A stretch of 64,000 nucleotides of DNA from positions 1,984,001-2,048,000 of the forward strand of contig OZ176057.1 in assembly GCA_964247055.1 (NCBI GenBank). Direction: 5' to 3'. This DNA is from Paragordius varius. Taxonomy: Eukaryota > Nematomorpha. The notes below the pieces were generated by a model that saw only the letters and a list, made by a program, of their open reading frames with translations, searched no databases and was not told where the DNA came from. Position numbers and translations under genes: made by a program. Positions 50,601 to 64,000 of the stretch are shown here, in pieces. Each line of letters starts with the position of its first letter. Position 1 is the first letter of the stretch.

Positions 50601-53600
50601 ATTTAATGGAAATTTAACCCTATTTTTTATAATGTTTAGCGTATTTTTTAGAATTTTTAGCGTATTTTTTAGAATTTTTACCGTATATTAATAGAAATTT
50701 AACTTTATAATTTAGAATTTTTAGCGTATTTTAATGGAAATTTAACCTTATTTTTTTGAATTTTTAGCTTATTTTTTAGAATTTTTAGCGTATTTTAATA
50801 GAAATTTAACCTTATTTTTTTGAATTTTTAGCTTATTTTTTAGAATTTTTAGCGTATTTCAATGGAAATTTAACCTTATTTTTTAGAATTTTTAGCGTAT
50901 TTTTTAGAATTTAACCTTATTTTTTAGAATTTAACCTTATTTTTTAGAATTTTTAGCGTATTTTAATGGAAATTTAACCTTATTTTTTAGAATTTTTAGC
51001 GTATTTTAATGGAAATTTAACCTTATTTTTTAGAATTTTTAGCGTATTTTAATAGAAATTTAACCTTATTTTTTAAAGTTCGTAGGAAAAGATATTAAAT
51101 TTTATAATTTGTCGTTTTTTTTACATATTTTATTAAAAGTTTTACAATTTTTTTGCCTATATTTTACACAAAAGGAACATTTAGACACCATTATTTAAAA
51201 AGATTCAATCAAACAAAATTTAATGCATTTCCAGATAATTAAGCCCAGATTCTTTATATTGCTTTTGAAAAAGTATATTCTAAAAACATAACTACCTTTT
51301 AAATACTTTACAATTTTTGATTAATTTTTAAAGCGAAAAAAATCTAGAGAACATATATAAAGAGACCGAAATTTACAAAATTTTAAGCGAAATAGATAGA
51401 AAAGGCACAATTGTAACATTAATCAATGTAACAAAAATTTATTTTAAGCAATAAATTTTAGGGTTAGGGTATAAATTCGATGTTCAAGTTGTCAGGAAAT
51501 TAACTAGATAGATAATTAAGTTAACATCTTGAAATTATTTGTTAATTTTTTAGATCAATTAATATTAATATACTTTGACAACCTTTTTTTTTCAATTTTA
51601 AATTACATTTTAATCCTAAATTTTGCATTTGTTTTTCAAAAGAAAACAGGAAAAGACCCATAAGACTTAATAAAATATAATCACATGTTTTTATTTTTTT
51701 AAACTTGGTTTCCTGCTCCCAAATAAAAAACACAAGAAAAATATTTCAGATATTCAGAGATTAAAAATATAAGAATAAATCATATAAAATCACATGTTTT
51801 TATCTTTTTTAAACTTGGTTTCCTGCTATAAAAAACACAAGAAAAATAATTCAGATTTCAAGAGATTAAAAATTTAAGAATAAATCAAATAAAATCACAT
51901 GTTTTTATCTATTTTAAACTTGGTTTCCTGCTCCCAATTAAAAAACACAAGAAAAATATTTCAGATATAACGAGATTAAAAATAGTAATGTCACCCATAC
52001 TTTGTAACTAATATATAATATAAACAAATACAAATTTATTTAATAGATGATGTCCAGGATTTCTTAAAACAACGTACGAATTAGTAATATAATATGAGAA
52101 ATAAATTGCAAAAATATCCATAAATACTAGATAAAATTTAAAAGTAAAGATAAAAATCATTGGAATAAATTACGGAAAAAAATTAATAAACGTTTAAACA
52201 TTAATTGTTTTAGTATTTAATAGTTAGTTCCTTTCACTGAAATGGTTTTTAAAACGATATTTGAATGAAAACTAGCATTTACATTAAACTGTATATTTAA
52301 AACAACAAAATATGTAATAAATCTTACGAAAAAGCGAAATCGTAAGGGCAAAGGCTTTCAATATTTGATTTGAGGACACAACAATACCATCTTTGAAACA
52401 TGTTGTTTGATTACCAGGGAGGGTTCCTTTCATTAGTTTCCGTTTCTTGATTATCCATCTAGATCTAAAAATTAAATTTAAAAAAAATAATTTACTTGAT
52501 GAGTAAAGTAATTCCATATAATTGTAGCCGGAACAAGAGAGAGAGGAAAAGGCACGCATGCACAATTAATTCCAAAAATTTTGAAAACAAAAAAAATATA
52601 AAAATGATTATTGCATAAAAATTTATTGTTTATATAGAGAGGGAACTCACGTGTTCCCTCTCTTTCTCTCTGCACCAATCAAATAATTGCGCCTTTTCGA
52701 GAAATTTCGTTCCTTTTGTTTGTTTTGCCCAAAAAACACATTTGCACATATTGTTTTTCTTCTCTTCTTCTTATGTGCTAATAATAAATTATATAATTAT
52801 TACTAAATATGTGTGCATATAAGGAATTTATTTATTTTTATTGCATCATACTAAGGGTATAACAAACAAACGTATAAATTTTTTCAAAAATGTGCGTTTT
52901 AGGATATGTCTTAAATATCAAACATAAATAATTTGAAAAAATATTAAAATAAAATCTAATTGAAAAAATATCAATTTATTATTATAAGATAATTGAAAAA
53001 TAGATGTTGATTTGAAAAATGAAATATTTATTCTATGTCAATCTATAAATTTAACCAATAAAAATATATTATACGTTTCAAAAGCTGTTAAAAAATAATT
53101 ATGAATTCGTTAAGAAGCAATTTATATCCTTTTAATTGAACAAATTTTGTACGTATATGTAGTTTTAAAAATAATCTAAAAGTTTCTTTTGAATTTTACT
53201 TTAAAGGTGAAAATAATTCTTATTTAAGTTAATTATATTGTAATCAATCTCACCTTTTTGATTATTTTTTAAATGAGGAAATATGTTTTAAGAATTGAAT
53301 AAGATTAGTAGAAAGTTGGTTTAATTTAGTAAGGCCTTTGTAAAAATACAAATTTATACTCTCTTGAATATTGAAATTATTGGTTCGCCAACTTTGAATT
53401 ATTTATTTTAAATAAGTGAAAAATATTAAATTTAAAGTATTAGAAAATCTAATGGACATTAAAATTATTTATATATATGTAATCTAGACAAAAACGTATC
53501 ATTGATATAGCCAGAACATTAAGTTAATTATTAACTTTATAGGATTCAGTTTAATCAAACATTATGTCAACTGATAAATTCTGCATTTCAAACACGATAT

Positions 53601-56600
53601 CGCTTTTGGCAACTCATTAATACAAAAAAAGACGCATGTCTAATTAATTTCAATTGTTTTTGTAAAGCTAGATAGTGATTTTAATGTAAATATTTATGTG
53701 AATTCTTCTTATCCAATAGTAATATCGACTACAAATATTTGATTGTTATACAAAATTGTCAAATTAAATTTATTTAGGTACTTTAAGGGTTTCGAGTTTG
53801 TGGGCTAGGGTTAGGGTAAGTCATTGGAGTTGGTTCATTACCTTAAAGAAGTCCGTAGGACTTCCTCGGTCTGATAAGCAGGCCGAGACCCACGCATTTA
53901 AATTCAAATTTTGTTTTTCTATTAATATTTTCAGTTGTTATCCACTTACATTTATGAAAAATAATTACTTACTAAAACATGTATTTATAATTAATATAAA
54001 GAAATTTGATAACTTACTCCACAAATAATTGATACTTAATTAATATTTGACAATAGTTTTAGATCTGTGAGCAAAGAAAATCAGAAGATAAAATGTTTTT
54101 GTGGTAGTATAAATAAAGGTTACGTTCGGTATTGATATGCTAAACCAATGCTTAAAATACGTCTTTGAAATTATATCTAATAATATGTTTGGAAATTTTA
54201 AATGCTTTTATTGATTTTATCTGCTGGCTCATGTTGAAATTTATTAAAACCTATTCAATTATTCCTTTATATACACTCATATTATTTAAAACTTATTTTT
54301 AGTTAAATTTAATAAAAAAATTAATATTTACTCACAAACCTGACCACTTATGTTTTAAAAATAAAAATTTGTTTTTAAAACATTGCTAATGTGGAAATAG
54401 GTAAACTTAAAATATGTAATACCAGAAGTCTATAAAGTAAGTGTAAACCCTAAATAAGAAAATATCTGTGCAGTTAATACGGGTTAAAATATATGTGCAA
54501 GGTTTTATTTTCATTTGTGATCAAATGCTTAAAAGTGTTAGAATATAGTCATTTTGAGAAAAATAGGTGATGTGTTTTGACGTCTAACATTTAATCATAT
54601 ATTAATGCAGTTACAATACTTTAGGTGTTCGAGTTTGTGGGCTAGGGTTAGGGTGAGGGATTGGAGTTGGTTCATTTTTTTAAGAAGTCCGCAGGACTTC
54701 CTCGGGCTGCGAAGCAGGCCGAGACCCATGCATTTCATGTTTAAAAATTTTTCTAATTATATTATGAATGAATTACTAAACCTTATATCAAATATTATTG
54801 TTATGTGATGATATAAAACTACCATCAATTAGACTTATGTATGATATGTTTGAGAGTTGGGTAACAAAAGTAGAAGTTTATTATTTGACTAATATATATA
54901 AATCTGTGTTAGTTTCAGTAAACTGGAGCAATCGATTAAAAATTATTATTGACTTACAAACATTAAATACTATATATTGTATCCTTATTATCATAGTTTA
55001 GATAAAATAGTTATTTATGCTTTTTGTCGAATTTAAACCAATGTTAATTAAAATTTAAGAGCATTCAGCTATCAGATAATTAATTTATTTTGTCTTCTTA
55101 ATATTAATGCCCTAAATTAAACTTATTAAAAATTTCATCTACTTATAAATCGCTAGTTTTATTTTAATTTACATTTATAAACTAGGATGATAATTCCAAA
55201 ACAGACCACTTACATTTTGGAAAATTTGCTTATCAACATAGCTAAATTTTATTAAATTCTAACTATGTATTTAGGTAATTTTAAATTTTTTTTTGAAAGT
55301 TTCAAAGGATTAGATCTTAAATGGACAAATTTTAAATTTATAAGGAGAGAATTGGACGAATAATTTATATATTTTTAGGGGGGTAAAGTACTTTATGACA
55401 TGTGAGTTTGTGGACTAGGTTTAGGATGGTGAATTTAAGTTGGTTCAGTTTCTTAGCCGAGACCAGCCTTTTAATTTAAAATGCAAAACAAAGTATACAT
55501 CTAAAGGTAGTCAAAATACCTAAAAAACTGTATTATTATATACATTTTTTTGTTACTTGTATGAAAATTGGTAAATATCACATATCAAACAGGATATAAT
55601 TAATTATATTCAAAAAATTTAAAGAAAGTATTTTAAGTTGTTGCATATATTAATTTTTAATACTTAAATTTATATCGCTTATGCTAGAATGTAGTACTCA
55701 TACATCATACATACATAAATTCAAATCTAATTATATTGTGGTTCGCTCATTTTTTAGGAAAATTATGCAAAATTATTTTGGAGCAGAATGGTTTTTTATA
55801 TTATTTTTATATTTAAGGTATTTTGAAAATGCCAGAAAATTCTTATTATCAATTCGAAACTGTTAATGGTATATTGATTAATTGATATTTTTAGGCTCTC
55901 AGATATATTTGTGTGGCAGAGAGCAATCCGCATGAAGTGGATTGGTTAAAATGCTTGAAACCCAAAATAGCCCTCTGGTGTTTTGCCATTTCATTCTATT
56001 GGGTAAATTATTTTTTATTTAAAAATTATTTTTAAATATATTAATGTTTATTTGGAAAATTTATTTTTTTTTAATTATGATTTGCAAATATAAAGTTTAG
56101 TGTGCCTAAAAATTATGGATGATTAAACTTTTTAGCCTTAAAATGGGAAAAATAGAGTATTTTAAACATTAAACAAAAATAATATATATATAATTTTAAA
56201 ATATAAGTGAATTTAGATGAATGCGCAACTTTTATTATGATGAGATATTTGATTAATTTTGAATTTATAGTTTATTTAAAAACTTTAAAATTTACCATAA
56301 ACTATTGTATTAATATATTTTCTTGAGCATTTTCATAACTAATAATGAATCTTTTTAGTTAATATTTTATTTTTTTTAAGCTTTAACGCTTTTGGGCTGT
56401 TTGGGTTATGGGTTTTTCGCATTCCTTCCAAAAACGGCGCCAAAATCAAGAAAAATTTTACGAAATGCTACATAAATTGGTATAATAATTTAATTTATAT
56501 CTATAAAGTTTTTTTATATACCATTTACAATTCAACAAATTCACCCTTAAACAATTCAAATTCACACATTAAAGATTACATATATTTGTATAGATTTTTA

Positions 56601-57658
56601 AAATATAAATTTTCTTGATAATCAAAATTATACTAAAAAATAAATATATTAATGAGTCATAATCGCTCAAAAACACTTAATTTATTTTTAGGGTGAATTC
56701 GAATTGTAAATGGTATATTTTATGAAAGTGTTAATTTTCTCAGATAATTTAGTTAGTTTTGGTAAATAAAACTAAAAAATGGTTTATTTTATACTCGGCA
56801 GTTTTGTAGTTATATTATGGAAAATAATTTTTTCTTAATCAAAATTTGCAAATTTAGTAAATTAGAAAAAATACAGTAAAAAATTTTTTTTAAAAAAATA
56901 AGCAACCAGGTATTTCCACACATAAATTATTAATTTATATTGTTGAATATTTTAACAATTTACATCTCTCATATACTTTTATTGAAACAAAAACTATGAT
57001 ATATATATATTGTAAAAATTTAAATTTTAAAAAATATATAATTCTCTTTTATCAAAAAAAAAATATTTAGTTTATGCAAACATAAATGATTAAAATATTT
57101 AAATTATATCCCTGCATATAACTATAATTTACAGATTTTTTTCGATTTTAAAGTCGAGCCATACATAGTAAATTAGTAATATTTTAAGACATAAGTAGTT
57201 AGAACAGAAGTGTTTACCACATATGGCTTTGCGGGCCTGACCATTAACGAACATTTTATTAAATTTTAAACATAAAACTTAAAAAGTTACTCATTATTTT
57301 AACAGTTTTTGCTGTTTCACTGTCGGAAAGATTTATTCAGGAATTTTTTTTAAAAAATTTTACTTGGAGATTTTGTAAAATTTTGTATTAACAATTTTGC
57401 AGGGTCGCCTGTTAGACACCCCTAATTTCTAGAATTTATTATTTTGAAAGTATACTTTAAAATCAATGTCAATTTTTATACTTTTTTTGAATTTTTTTAT
57501 ATTATCTCTTTTTAAATCTATATGAATATATATAATTAATCTCTTTTTAAATCTATATGTAATAAAATAGTTTTCATTCATAATAACATTATACAATGCT
57601 ATATATATATATATATATTTATATATGTTTTTACATCTATAAATTTTTATATTTAATA
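38601..57658. repeat. Second copy of the S block
   Basis: It repeats 9,793-28,850 at an offset of +28,809, changing to +28,808 after the G run (12 G at about 40,716-40,727 versus 13 at 11,907-11,919). All features listed for the first S block recur: palindromes 40,472-40,682; ~500-bp repeats 40,978-42,098; minisatellites 43,868-44,548, 44,568-45,308 and 45,648-51,078; ~107-bp repeats 51,676-51,988; hairpin elements 53,790, 54,628 and 55,403; candidate exons 55,895 and 56,381; MITE 56,517-56,716. I noticed no other difference, but I compared landmarks and open frames rather than every base. Confidence 0.93.
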
Positions 57659-57950
57659 TAAAGTTTTCCAACCCTTTTCCATCAGATTAAAAATAATTAA
57701 AAAATGATAATAACATAAATTGTAGGATTAAATTTTTGATTTATTTTTACCTCGTGGTTTTTAGTGTAATTATGTACTGATTAAAATTGTTTTATTTTTT
57801 TGTTGAAGTTATGTGTAAAGGTCTATTTAGTATTAAATCTCTGTTGAAAAAAAAACAATTCATATATGATAATTTTTTAATATGAAAAATAAAATAAAAT
57901 TTTATTTAACACTTTAATCCAAATTGGGGTATCTAGTGACCTGAGATTAT

Positions 57951-58709
57951 ATATACCATTTACACTTCAAGAGTGTCCTTGAACAATTCAAGTTGGTCCT
58001 TGAACAATTCAAGTTGGTCCTTGAACAGTTCAAGTTGGTCCTTGAACAATTCAAGTTGGTCCTTAAACAATTCAAGTTGGTCCTTGAACAATTCAAGTTG
58101 GTCCTTAAAATTTATAAATTTTGATTTAACCATAATTTTTGCATTTATTCTTTTATTTTATTATTTATTAACCTAATTTTCATTATTTATTAGATATTTA
58201 TTCATTTAAAAATAAATTTTTTTATTGAAAAATCACTTTGTTTCAAACTATTTTTTTTTCAATTGAACAAAATTATTGACTTTTAAATGTTTTTAATGAA
58301 AAAATTTAATTAATAACCCAGAAAACTTATATATTTTTTCATTTCGTGTTAAGACCTTATAAATATCCAAAATTATTTTAAGAAATGAATAAAGATATAG
58401 GGTTTCTCAAAGATTAAAAGTTTGTATCGATTTAAATTTTATGTTAAATAATAGAAAATAGGTTAAATACAATAAAATAGATGAATTATTTACAATTCGA
58501 TTGATAAAATTTAAAAACAAAACAAAAAAGTCAAAGGACCAACTTGAATTGTTCAAGGACCAACTTGAATTGTTTAAGGACCAACTTGAATTGTTTAAGG
58601 ACCAATTTAAATTGTTCAAGGACCAACTTGAACTGTTCAAGGACCAACTTGAATTGTTCAAGGACCAACTTGAATTGTTCAAGGACACTCTTGAAGTGTA
58701 AATGGTATA
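57951..58709. mobile_element. MITE with inverted 21-bp arms (B copy 2)
   Basis: Identical in all visible features to 29,144-29,901, at offset +28,808. Confidence 0.9.
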
Positions 58710-59608
58710 TTTATTGATATTTTTAAAAAAACTACTAAAAGAAACGGTTTCATGTTATATTTATGCTTCTATACTAATAAAATTTACATAGATAAGCCTA
58801 AATATTTAAATAAATCCAGTTTTGAAAAAAAAGTTTCATATCAAATTACTTTGACGCCATTTTTATTTTACAAAATTTTCGCAAAATATCATTTCTATTT
58901 GATTCTACGCCAAAATAAAAGCTAATTTTTTATTTTAATCATTTCTAACATTGATATAAACAAAAAAAGTGGTTTATTTTGCATTATCTTTATGATTAGC
59001 TACTACAAACACATGTCATGTTTCTAAATTTTTACTTTGAAGTTTAGTTATAAAATTAATATTATTATGTTTTTTTTAACAAATCTTTTTTTAGCATTTC
59101 CGTTCATGCATCAATGTTATATAAGTGCACAAACATTTGCAATGGTTTTAATTTGTTCCATATTTTTAGAAATATTTGGATTTAAACAGGCCTAGGGTCC
59201 CCCAAAAAATCCAATTTAAATCGGAGGACTGAAATGAATGTGTTTGTTGTAAGCAAGTGTTACTAAAATTATAATATAACCAAATGGTATATACATGGGG
59301 TAGAAAAAAATACCGTAAACTTAATGATACTACACTTATGATTGCACATAAAGTTATTATTTAGATAGATGAACAAATGTTTTAAATAAATAATTTAATT
59401 AAAAAACTTAAAACAACCCCAAAATGTATTTCATATTTTTTTCAAAAAAAAGAATTAATATCTTAAATTCGAACCAGAACAAACCCTTTTTTTACACAAA
59501 AAACAGTCAATTTTTGGTATATAGATTCATGATTATTATTATCTCTTATTTTTTGGTATTCTTTTCATAAATTATTATACTAACTGCTTATGATTAATAT
59601 ACTTTTAA

Positions 59609-59740
<132 letters not shown>

Positions 59741-60181
59741 TAATATATTATGCTTTTTTCCATTTTATTCAAAATAAGATTCTTTAATATCGATTGGTTT
59801 ACAAAAATTACAATATTTCTTTTTTCACAAAAAAGAATCATTTTTATTTTTTTAATGTTGAACCTACACCATTCTAAAGCTTATCTTTTAGGTTTAATGC
59901 AGAATTTGCTGTTATAATAAAATCGCAAATGTTTATTATATTTTAACACCTATTTTCGTGATTTTAATTTAATAGGCTAATTAGTTAGATAGTATAGAGA
60001 ATTGTATTAAAATTCGACCCTATTATAAATAGGTGTTTAACCATTAAATAAATATACTTTTATAATATATAATGAATGATCATGTCAAAAAACACTCTCA
60101 AGATTTTTAATTAGTAAAATCTTAAAAAAAATTTAATTTTTAAATTTATTTACAAAATTTAATTTAATTATATTGTTGTAG

Positions 60182-60277
<96 letters not shown>

Positions 60278-60582
60278 TGAATATTGGATTAATTTCGATC
60301 TAAATATAAAATAAGTTTAACATAATCTAAATATAATTTAAACAATAAACCATCCATAAAAATTTAATTATTATAAAATCAAATGAATTATGAATGTATT
60401 ACATTGTAATATGTTTATTTAAACATAGTCTTTCAATTATCATATTTTTCGAATTCCCAATATTGTGGTCTTGTTTTTATATAACTTTTTTTTACAAAGA
60501 ATTAAGTTTTTTTTAATATTTATTATTATTTCAAGCAGTATTATTATATATATATATATATATATATATAATACAAATTAAT

Positions 60583-61164
<582 letters not shown>

Positions 61165-62342
61165 ATTTTATAAACAACAATAATAATAATAATAATAACA
61201 ATAATAAGCAAAATAACGCATGCCCTTGTTGGAAATTAACTAATAATAATAATAATATAAATAATTTTCAACAACAAGTTTTTCCTAGCTGCTGTTCTGT
61301 GGGTTCTCTTATCCATTGCAACAATGTAAATAACAGTATCATTAATAATAATAATTTTACCAATAATTACAACAAAAAGAATAATATGAATGGTAAAATG
61401 ATGGACCCAAATCTTCAAAGCCCTGTGTACTGTAACACAAGATCAAATTTAAAGAAATGAAAAAAAAAATTTTTTTTTCTGGAAAAAAAAGTCGTAAAAT
61501 TTTGAAAATTTTGCGATATAGTTTTTTTTTTGGTTTTTCTCCACAAACATATGGACCTCATATTACACACATATTATGTAAAATAACTCTAAAGTTATAA
61601 ACATATACACACAATCAATCACAAAACCATTTGATATATTTATTTTAATATTTAAATTTCAATTTGATTATATAATATTAATAATTTTTTTTCATACTGT
61701 TTAAAGATGCAATATTATATATACATACAAACATATTTATACAGCAAAATTCGAATGAAGTGTGCATGTAATTTGGTAGTTAAAGTGTCTGTTGGTAGTT
61801 TAAAAGTGTCTGTTGCCTATATTCTGAAAAAAATGGCTAAATTTATTTCTTGAATGAATTTATTATTTCCAATTATATTACATATATGATTTTTAGTTGA
61901 ATGACAAATAAAATTTGGTTGAATAAATAAAAATTATTCCCGTCTTTCTTTCTGACATTCTTTAATTTAATTATAAAATAAATGGCCATTCAGAGTTTAG
62001 CCTGTTTTTTTATGCTAAACTCTTTTCTTGTTGGCTATTTAATGGATATGATTATACATTTTATTTAGTATTTATGATTTGCGAATTTTCCATTTTTTCG
62101 AATAAAAAATAAAATGAAAGATTTATTAACTCAATAATATTAAGAATTTGTTTTTTAAACATGTAAAAGTTATATTAATATATATATATATTAATATATA
62201 TATTAATGTATATTATTTTAATAATTTTTTTCTGTAAATTTTAAACTTAAAAACTCCAGTATAAACGACATAAGCTCGAATCCGATATCAAAAGTAGCTG
62301 GCTGTATTCTCATCATGATGACCCTTTTTTAAATATATTTAA

Positions 62343-62413
62343 TATACCATTTACAGATTCAAATTTGTCCTTCCTTTAACCCTTAAAGTTAGTCCTTACA
62401 TTTTTTATATTGT
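62343..62413. mobile_element. Solo MITE end (B copy 2)
   Basis: Same as 33,535-33,605 at offset +28,808. Confidence 0.5.
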
Positions 62414-63264
62414 CTATAATTTTTTATAGATTAATTTATGCAAATCTTTCTTAGCTTCAACATTATATCATAATTTACAAATCTTTTTCCATTCAATAAC
62501 GTTTCAAGCTAGTTAAATAAGTGATTGATTTTTTTATATATTTAATCGCTTAATTCTAAAATATATATCTATTATAACTCATTGCATTTTATCGTAAAAG
62601 AATTATTAATTAAAATATTACTGTTGATTGAAAAGAAATTATTTGTTAATTAAGAAAGTTCTTTTTAAATAAACATGTTAAATATGATTCACATATAAAT
62701 GTATTCAATAAATTGTGAGTATAGGCAAAATTTTTATGTATGTGGACCCTTGAAATGTTTAAAGTCAACTAGAAGTGCAAACATGATAAATTTGAACCAT
62801 ATGCTAATATTAAAAAAGGCTATTGAGTTTGTTTTAATTAAAATATATCCAAGCAATTCATAAGGTTTCAAACTTGCAAAACTTGCTTCCAATCGATGGT
62901 ATTATCTGGTGCCGTAATTAACTTAGCAAATGTTTTATAAAGGATCGATTTTTAAAGTTAAATGAATGATTAAATGTAAAAAAAATTTAAAAAATAAATT
63001 ATATACTTATTCGTCAAATTTTATATTAAATACACATGTAATGCATGTATGACTGAGATGGGAAATTACAGATATTAAGTAAAATTTAACGTAATTTGAG
63101 TTAAAAGATTTAATGTTATAAAGTTACAACGCATTATTTATTTCTTCATTTTTATATAAAAAAGTGGCTAGTTTGCAAAATACTTTTTCAGTTAAACGAA
63201 AATTTTTCAGAAGTTAAGGTAAAACAATTAGTTGACGTCTTTGAGTATAATTATTACGCATTCA

Positions 63265-64000
63265 TAAGGTGACCAGATTTTTTGAAGGAAAAAGCGGGAC
63301 AAATCTGAGAAAGGGGGGGGGGGTTATGAGGTGGGGTGTACAACCAAAAATTTTTATACAAAAAATTTATTGTAGTATTTATTTATTTTTAACACAAATA
63401 CATTATAAATATGAAAAAATATTTAATTCCTTGGTATATTTTTTATTTGAGTGAATGCGTTTTAGCAGATTGTCATCATTTTATAAAATATTGTAGAAGT
63501 TTTAACAAGAATTTGTCAAATTATATTTGACAGATAAAATGGTAAAGTTTCAACATTTAAATTTGATTTTTCAGATGTCCACATCTGATTTACTGTGGAA
63601 AAAACGCGCTCAGTAGCAGCGTTGGTTCCACGTAAAGATAATGCAAATTCTACATTTTTAAAATATTGTATGGAACATAGTTGTTTCAAAATGATGAAAT
63701 ATTTCTAACCATTTCTTTTCTACTGTATTTTTTTTTGTTGTCCATAATTTAAGTTTTTCTATTAATATATTTTATAACTAATGATATTTTATAAAAAAGA
63801 TATTTTCTGAAAGGTTACTTTTTAAGAATTTTTGGGAGATGCAGAAATGATTTCTGAACATCGCACCAATTAAATTCTGGTTTTAATGTTATCCAATGAA
63901 ATTGATTAATTTCGTTAAACTGCATCGTCCAGTCTTCCAATAATCTTTACAGTTTGTATAAAACATTTTTAATGGTACAGGATATCTTGGCGATATATTT
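63265..64000 (-). mobile_element. hAT DNA transposon, cut by window end (B copy 2)
   Basis: Same as the start of the element at 34,457, with the left inverted repeat and the 8-bp target sequence CGCATTCA at 63,257-63,264. It includes the transposase C-terminal dimerisation segment (LSLRGTNAATERVFSTVNQM) near 63,570-63,640. The right part lies beyond the window. Confidence 0.93.

Overview
This is AT-rich (roughly 75-80%) intron-bearing eukaryotic nuclear DNA, most likely from an invertebrate animal. It has GT-AG introns, an animal-like AMMECR1 gene, an RTE-clade LINE, a hAT DNA transposon, MITE-like elements and large satellite arrays. I see no bacterial gene structure, CRISPR array, rRNA or tRNA. 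I cannot name the species.

The dominant fact is a tandem arrangement with a period of about 28,808 bp. Call the layout A-S-B-S-B: A = 1 to ~9,792; S = ~9,793-28,850; B = ~28,851-38,600; S again = ~38,601-57,658; B again = ~57,659-64,000, cut by the window end. The two S blocks, and the part of the second B that is visible, look identical to their partners. The only difference I found is a 13- versus 12-base G run. A and B are alignable but clearly diverged versions of one 6-10 kb segment, each with private insertions: the RTE LINEs only in A, a hAT element and a MITE only in B. This could be a real recent tandem amplification, or two haplotypes chained together by the assembler.

A and B each hold the last three coding exons of an AMMECR1-domain gene on the plus strand (4649-6638 in A). 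Its 5' exons are not in the window. A/B differences in these exons are mostly synonymous, so both versions look to have been under selection. B has a one-base shortfall in an A run that interrupts the Asn-rich C-terminal tail. Downstream, on the minus strand, a 52-codon exon (9461-9618) of an unrecognised gene shows the same coding-like pattern of change.

S is mostly non-coding. It holds a GC-richer palindromic block (11.15-11.92 kb), ~500-bp and ~800-bp degenerate tandem repeats carrying a small double-hairpin GC element, and four tandem-repeat arrays from 13.5 to 22.3 kb (the largest a ~5.4 kb 21-bp minisatellite). It also holds a three-copy ~107-bp repeat, a possible minus-strand first exon with a GAGA/E-box palindrome upstream (23.6-23.9 kb), two candidate plus-strand exons (27.09-27.67 kb) and a MITE. 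The long open frames inside the satellite arrays are artefacts of repeat periods divisible by three.
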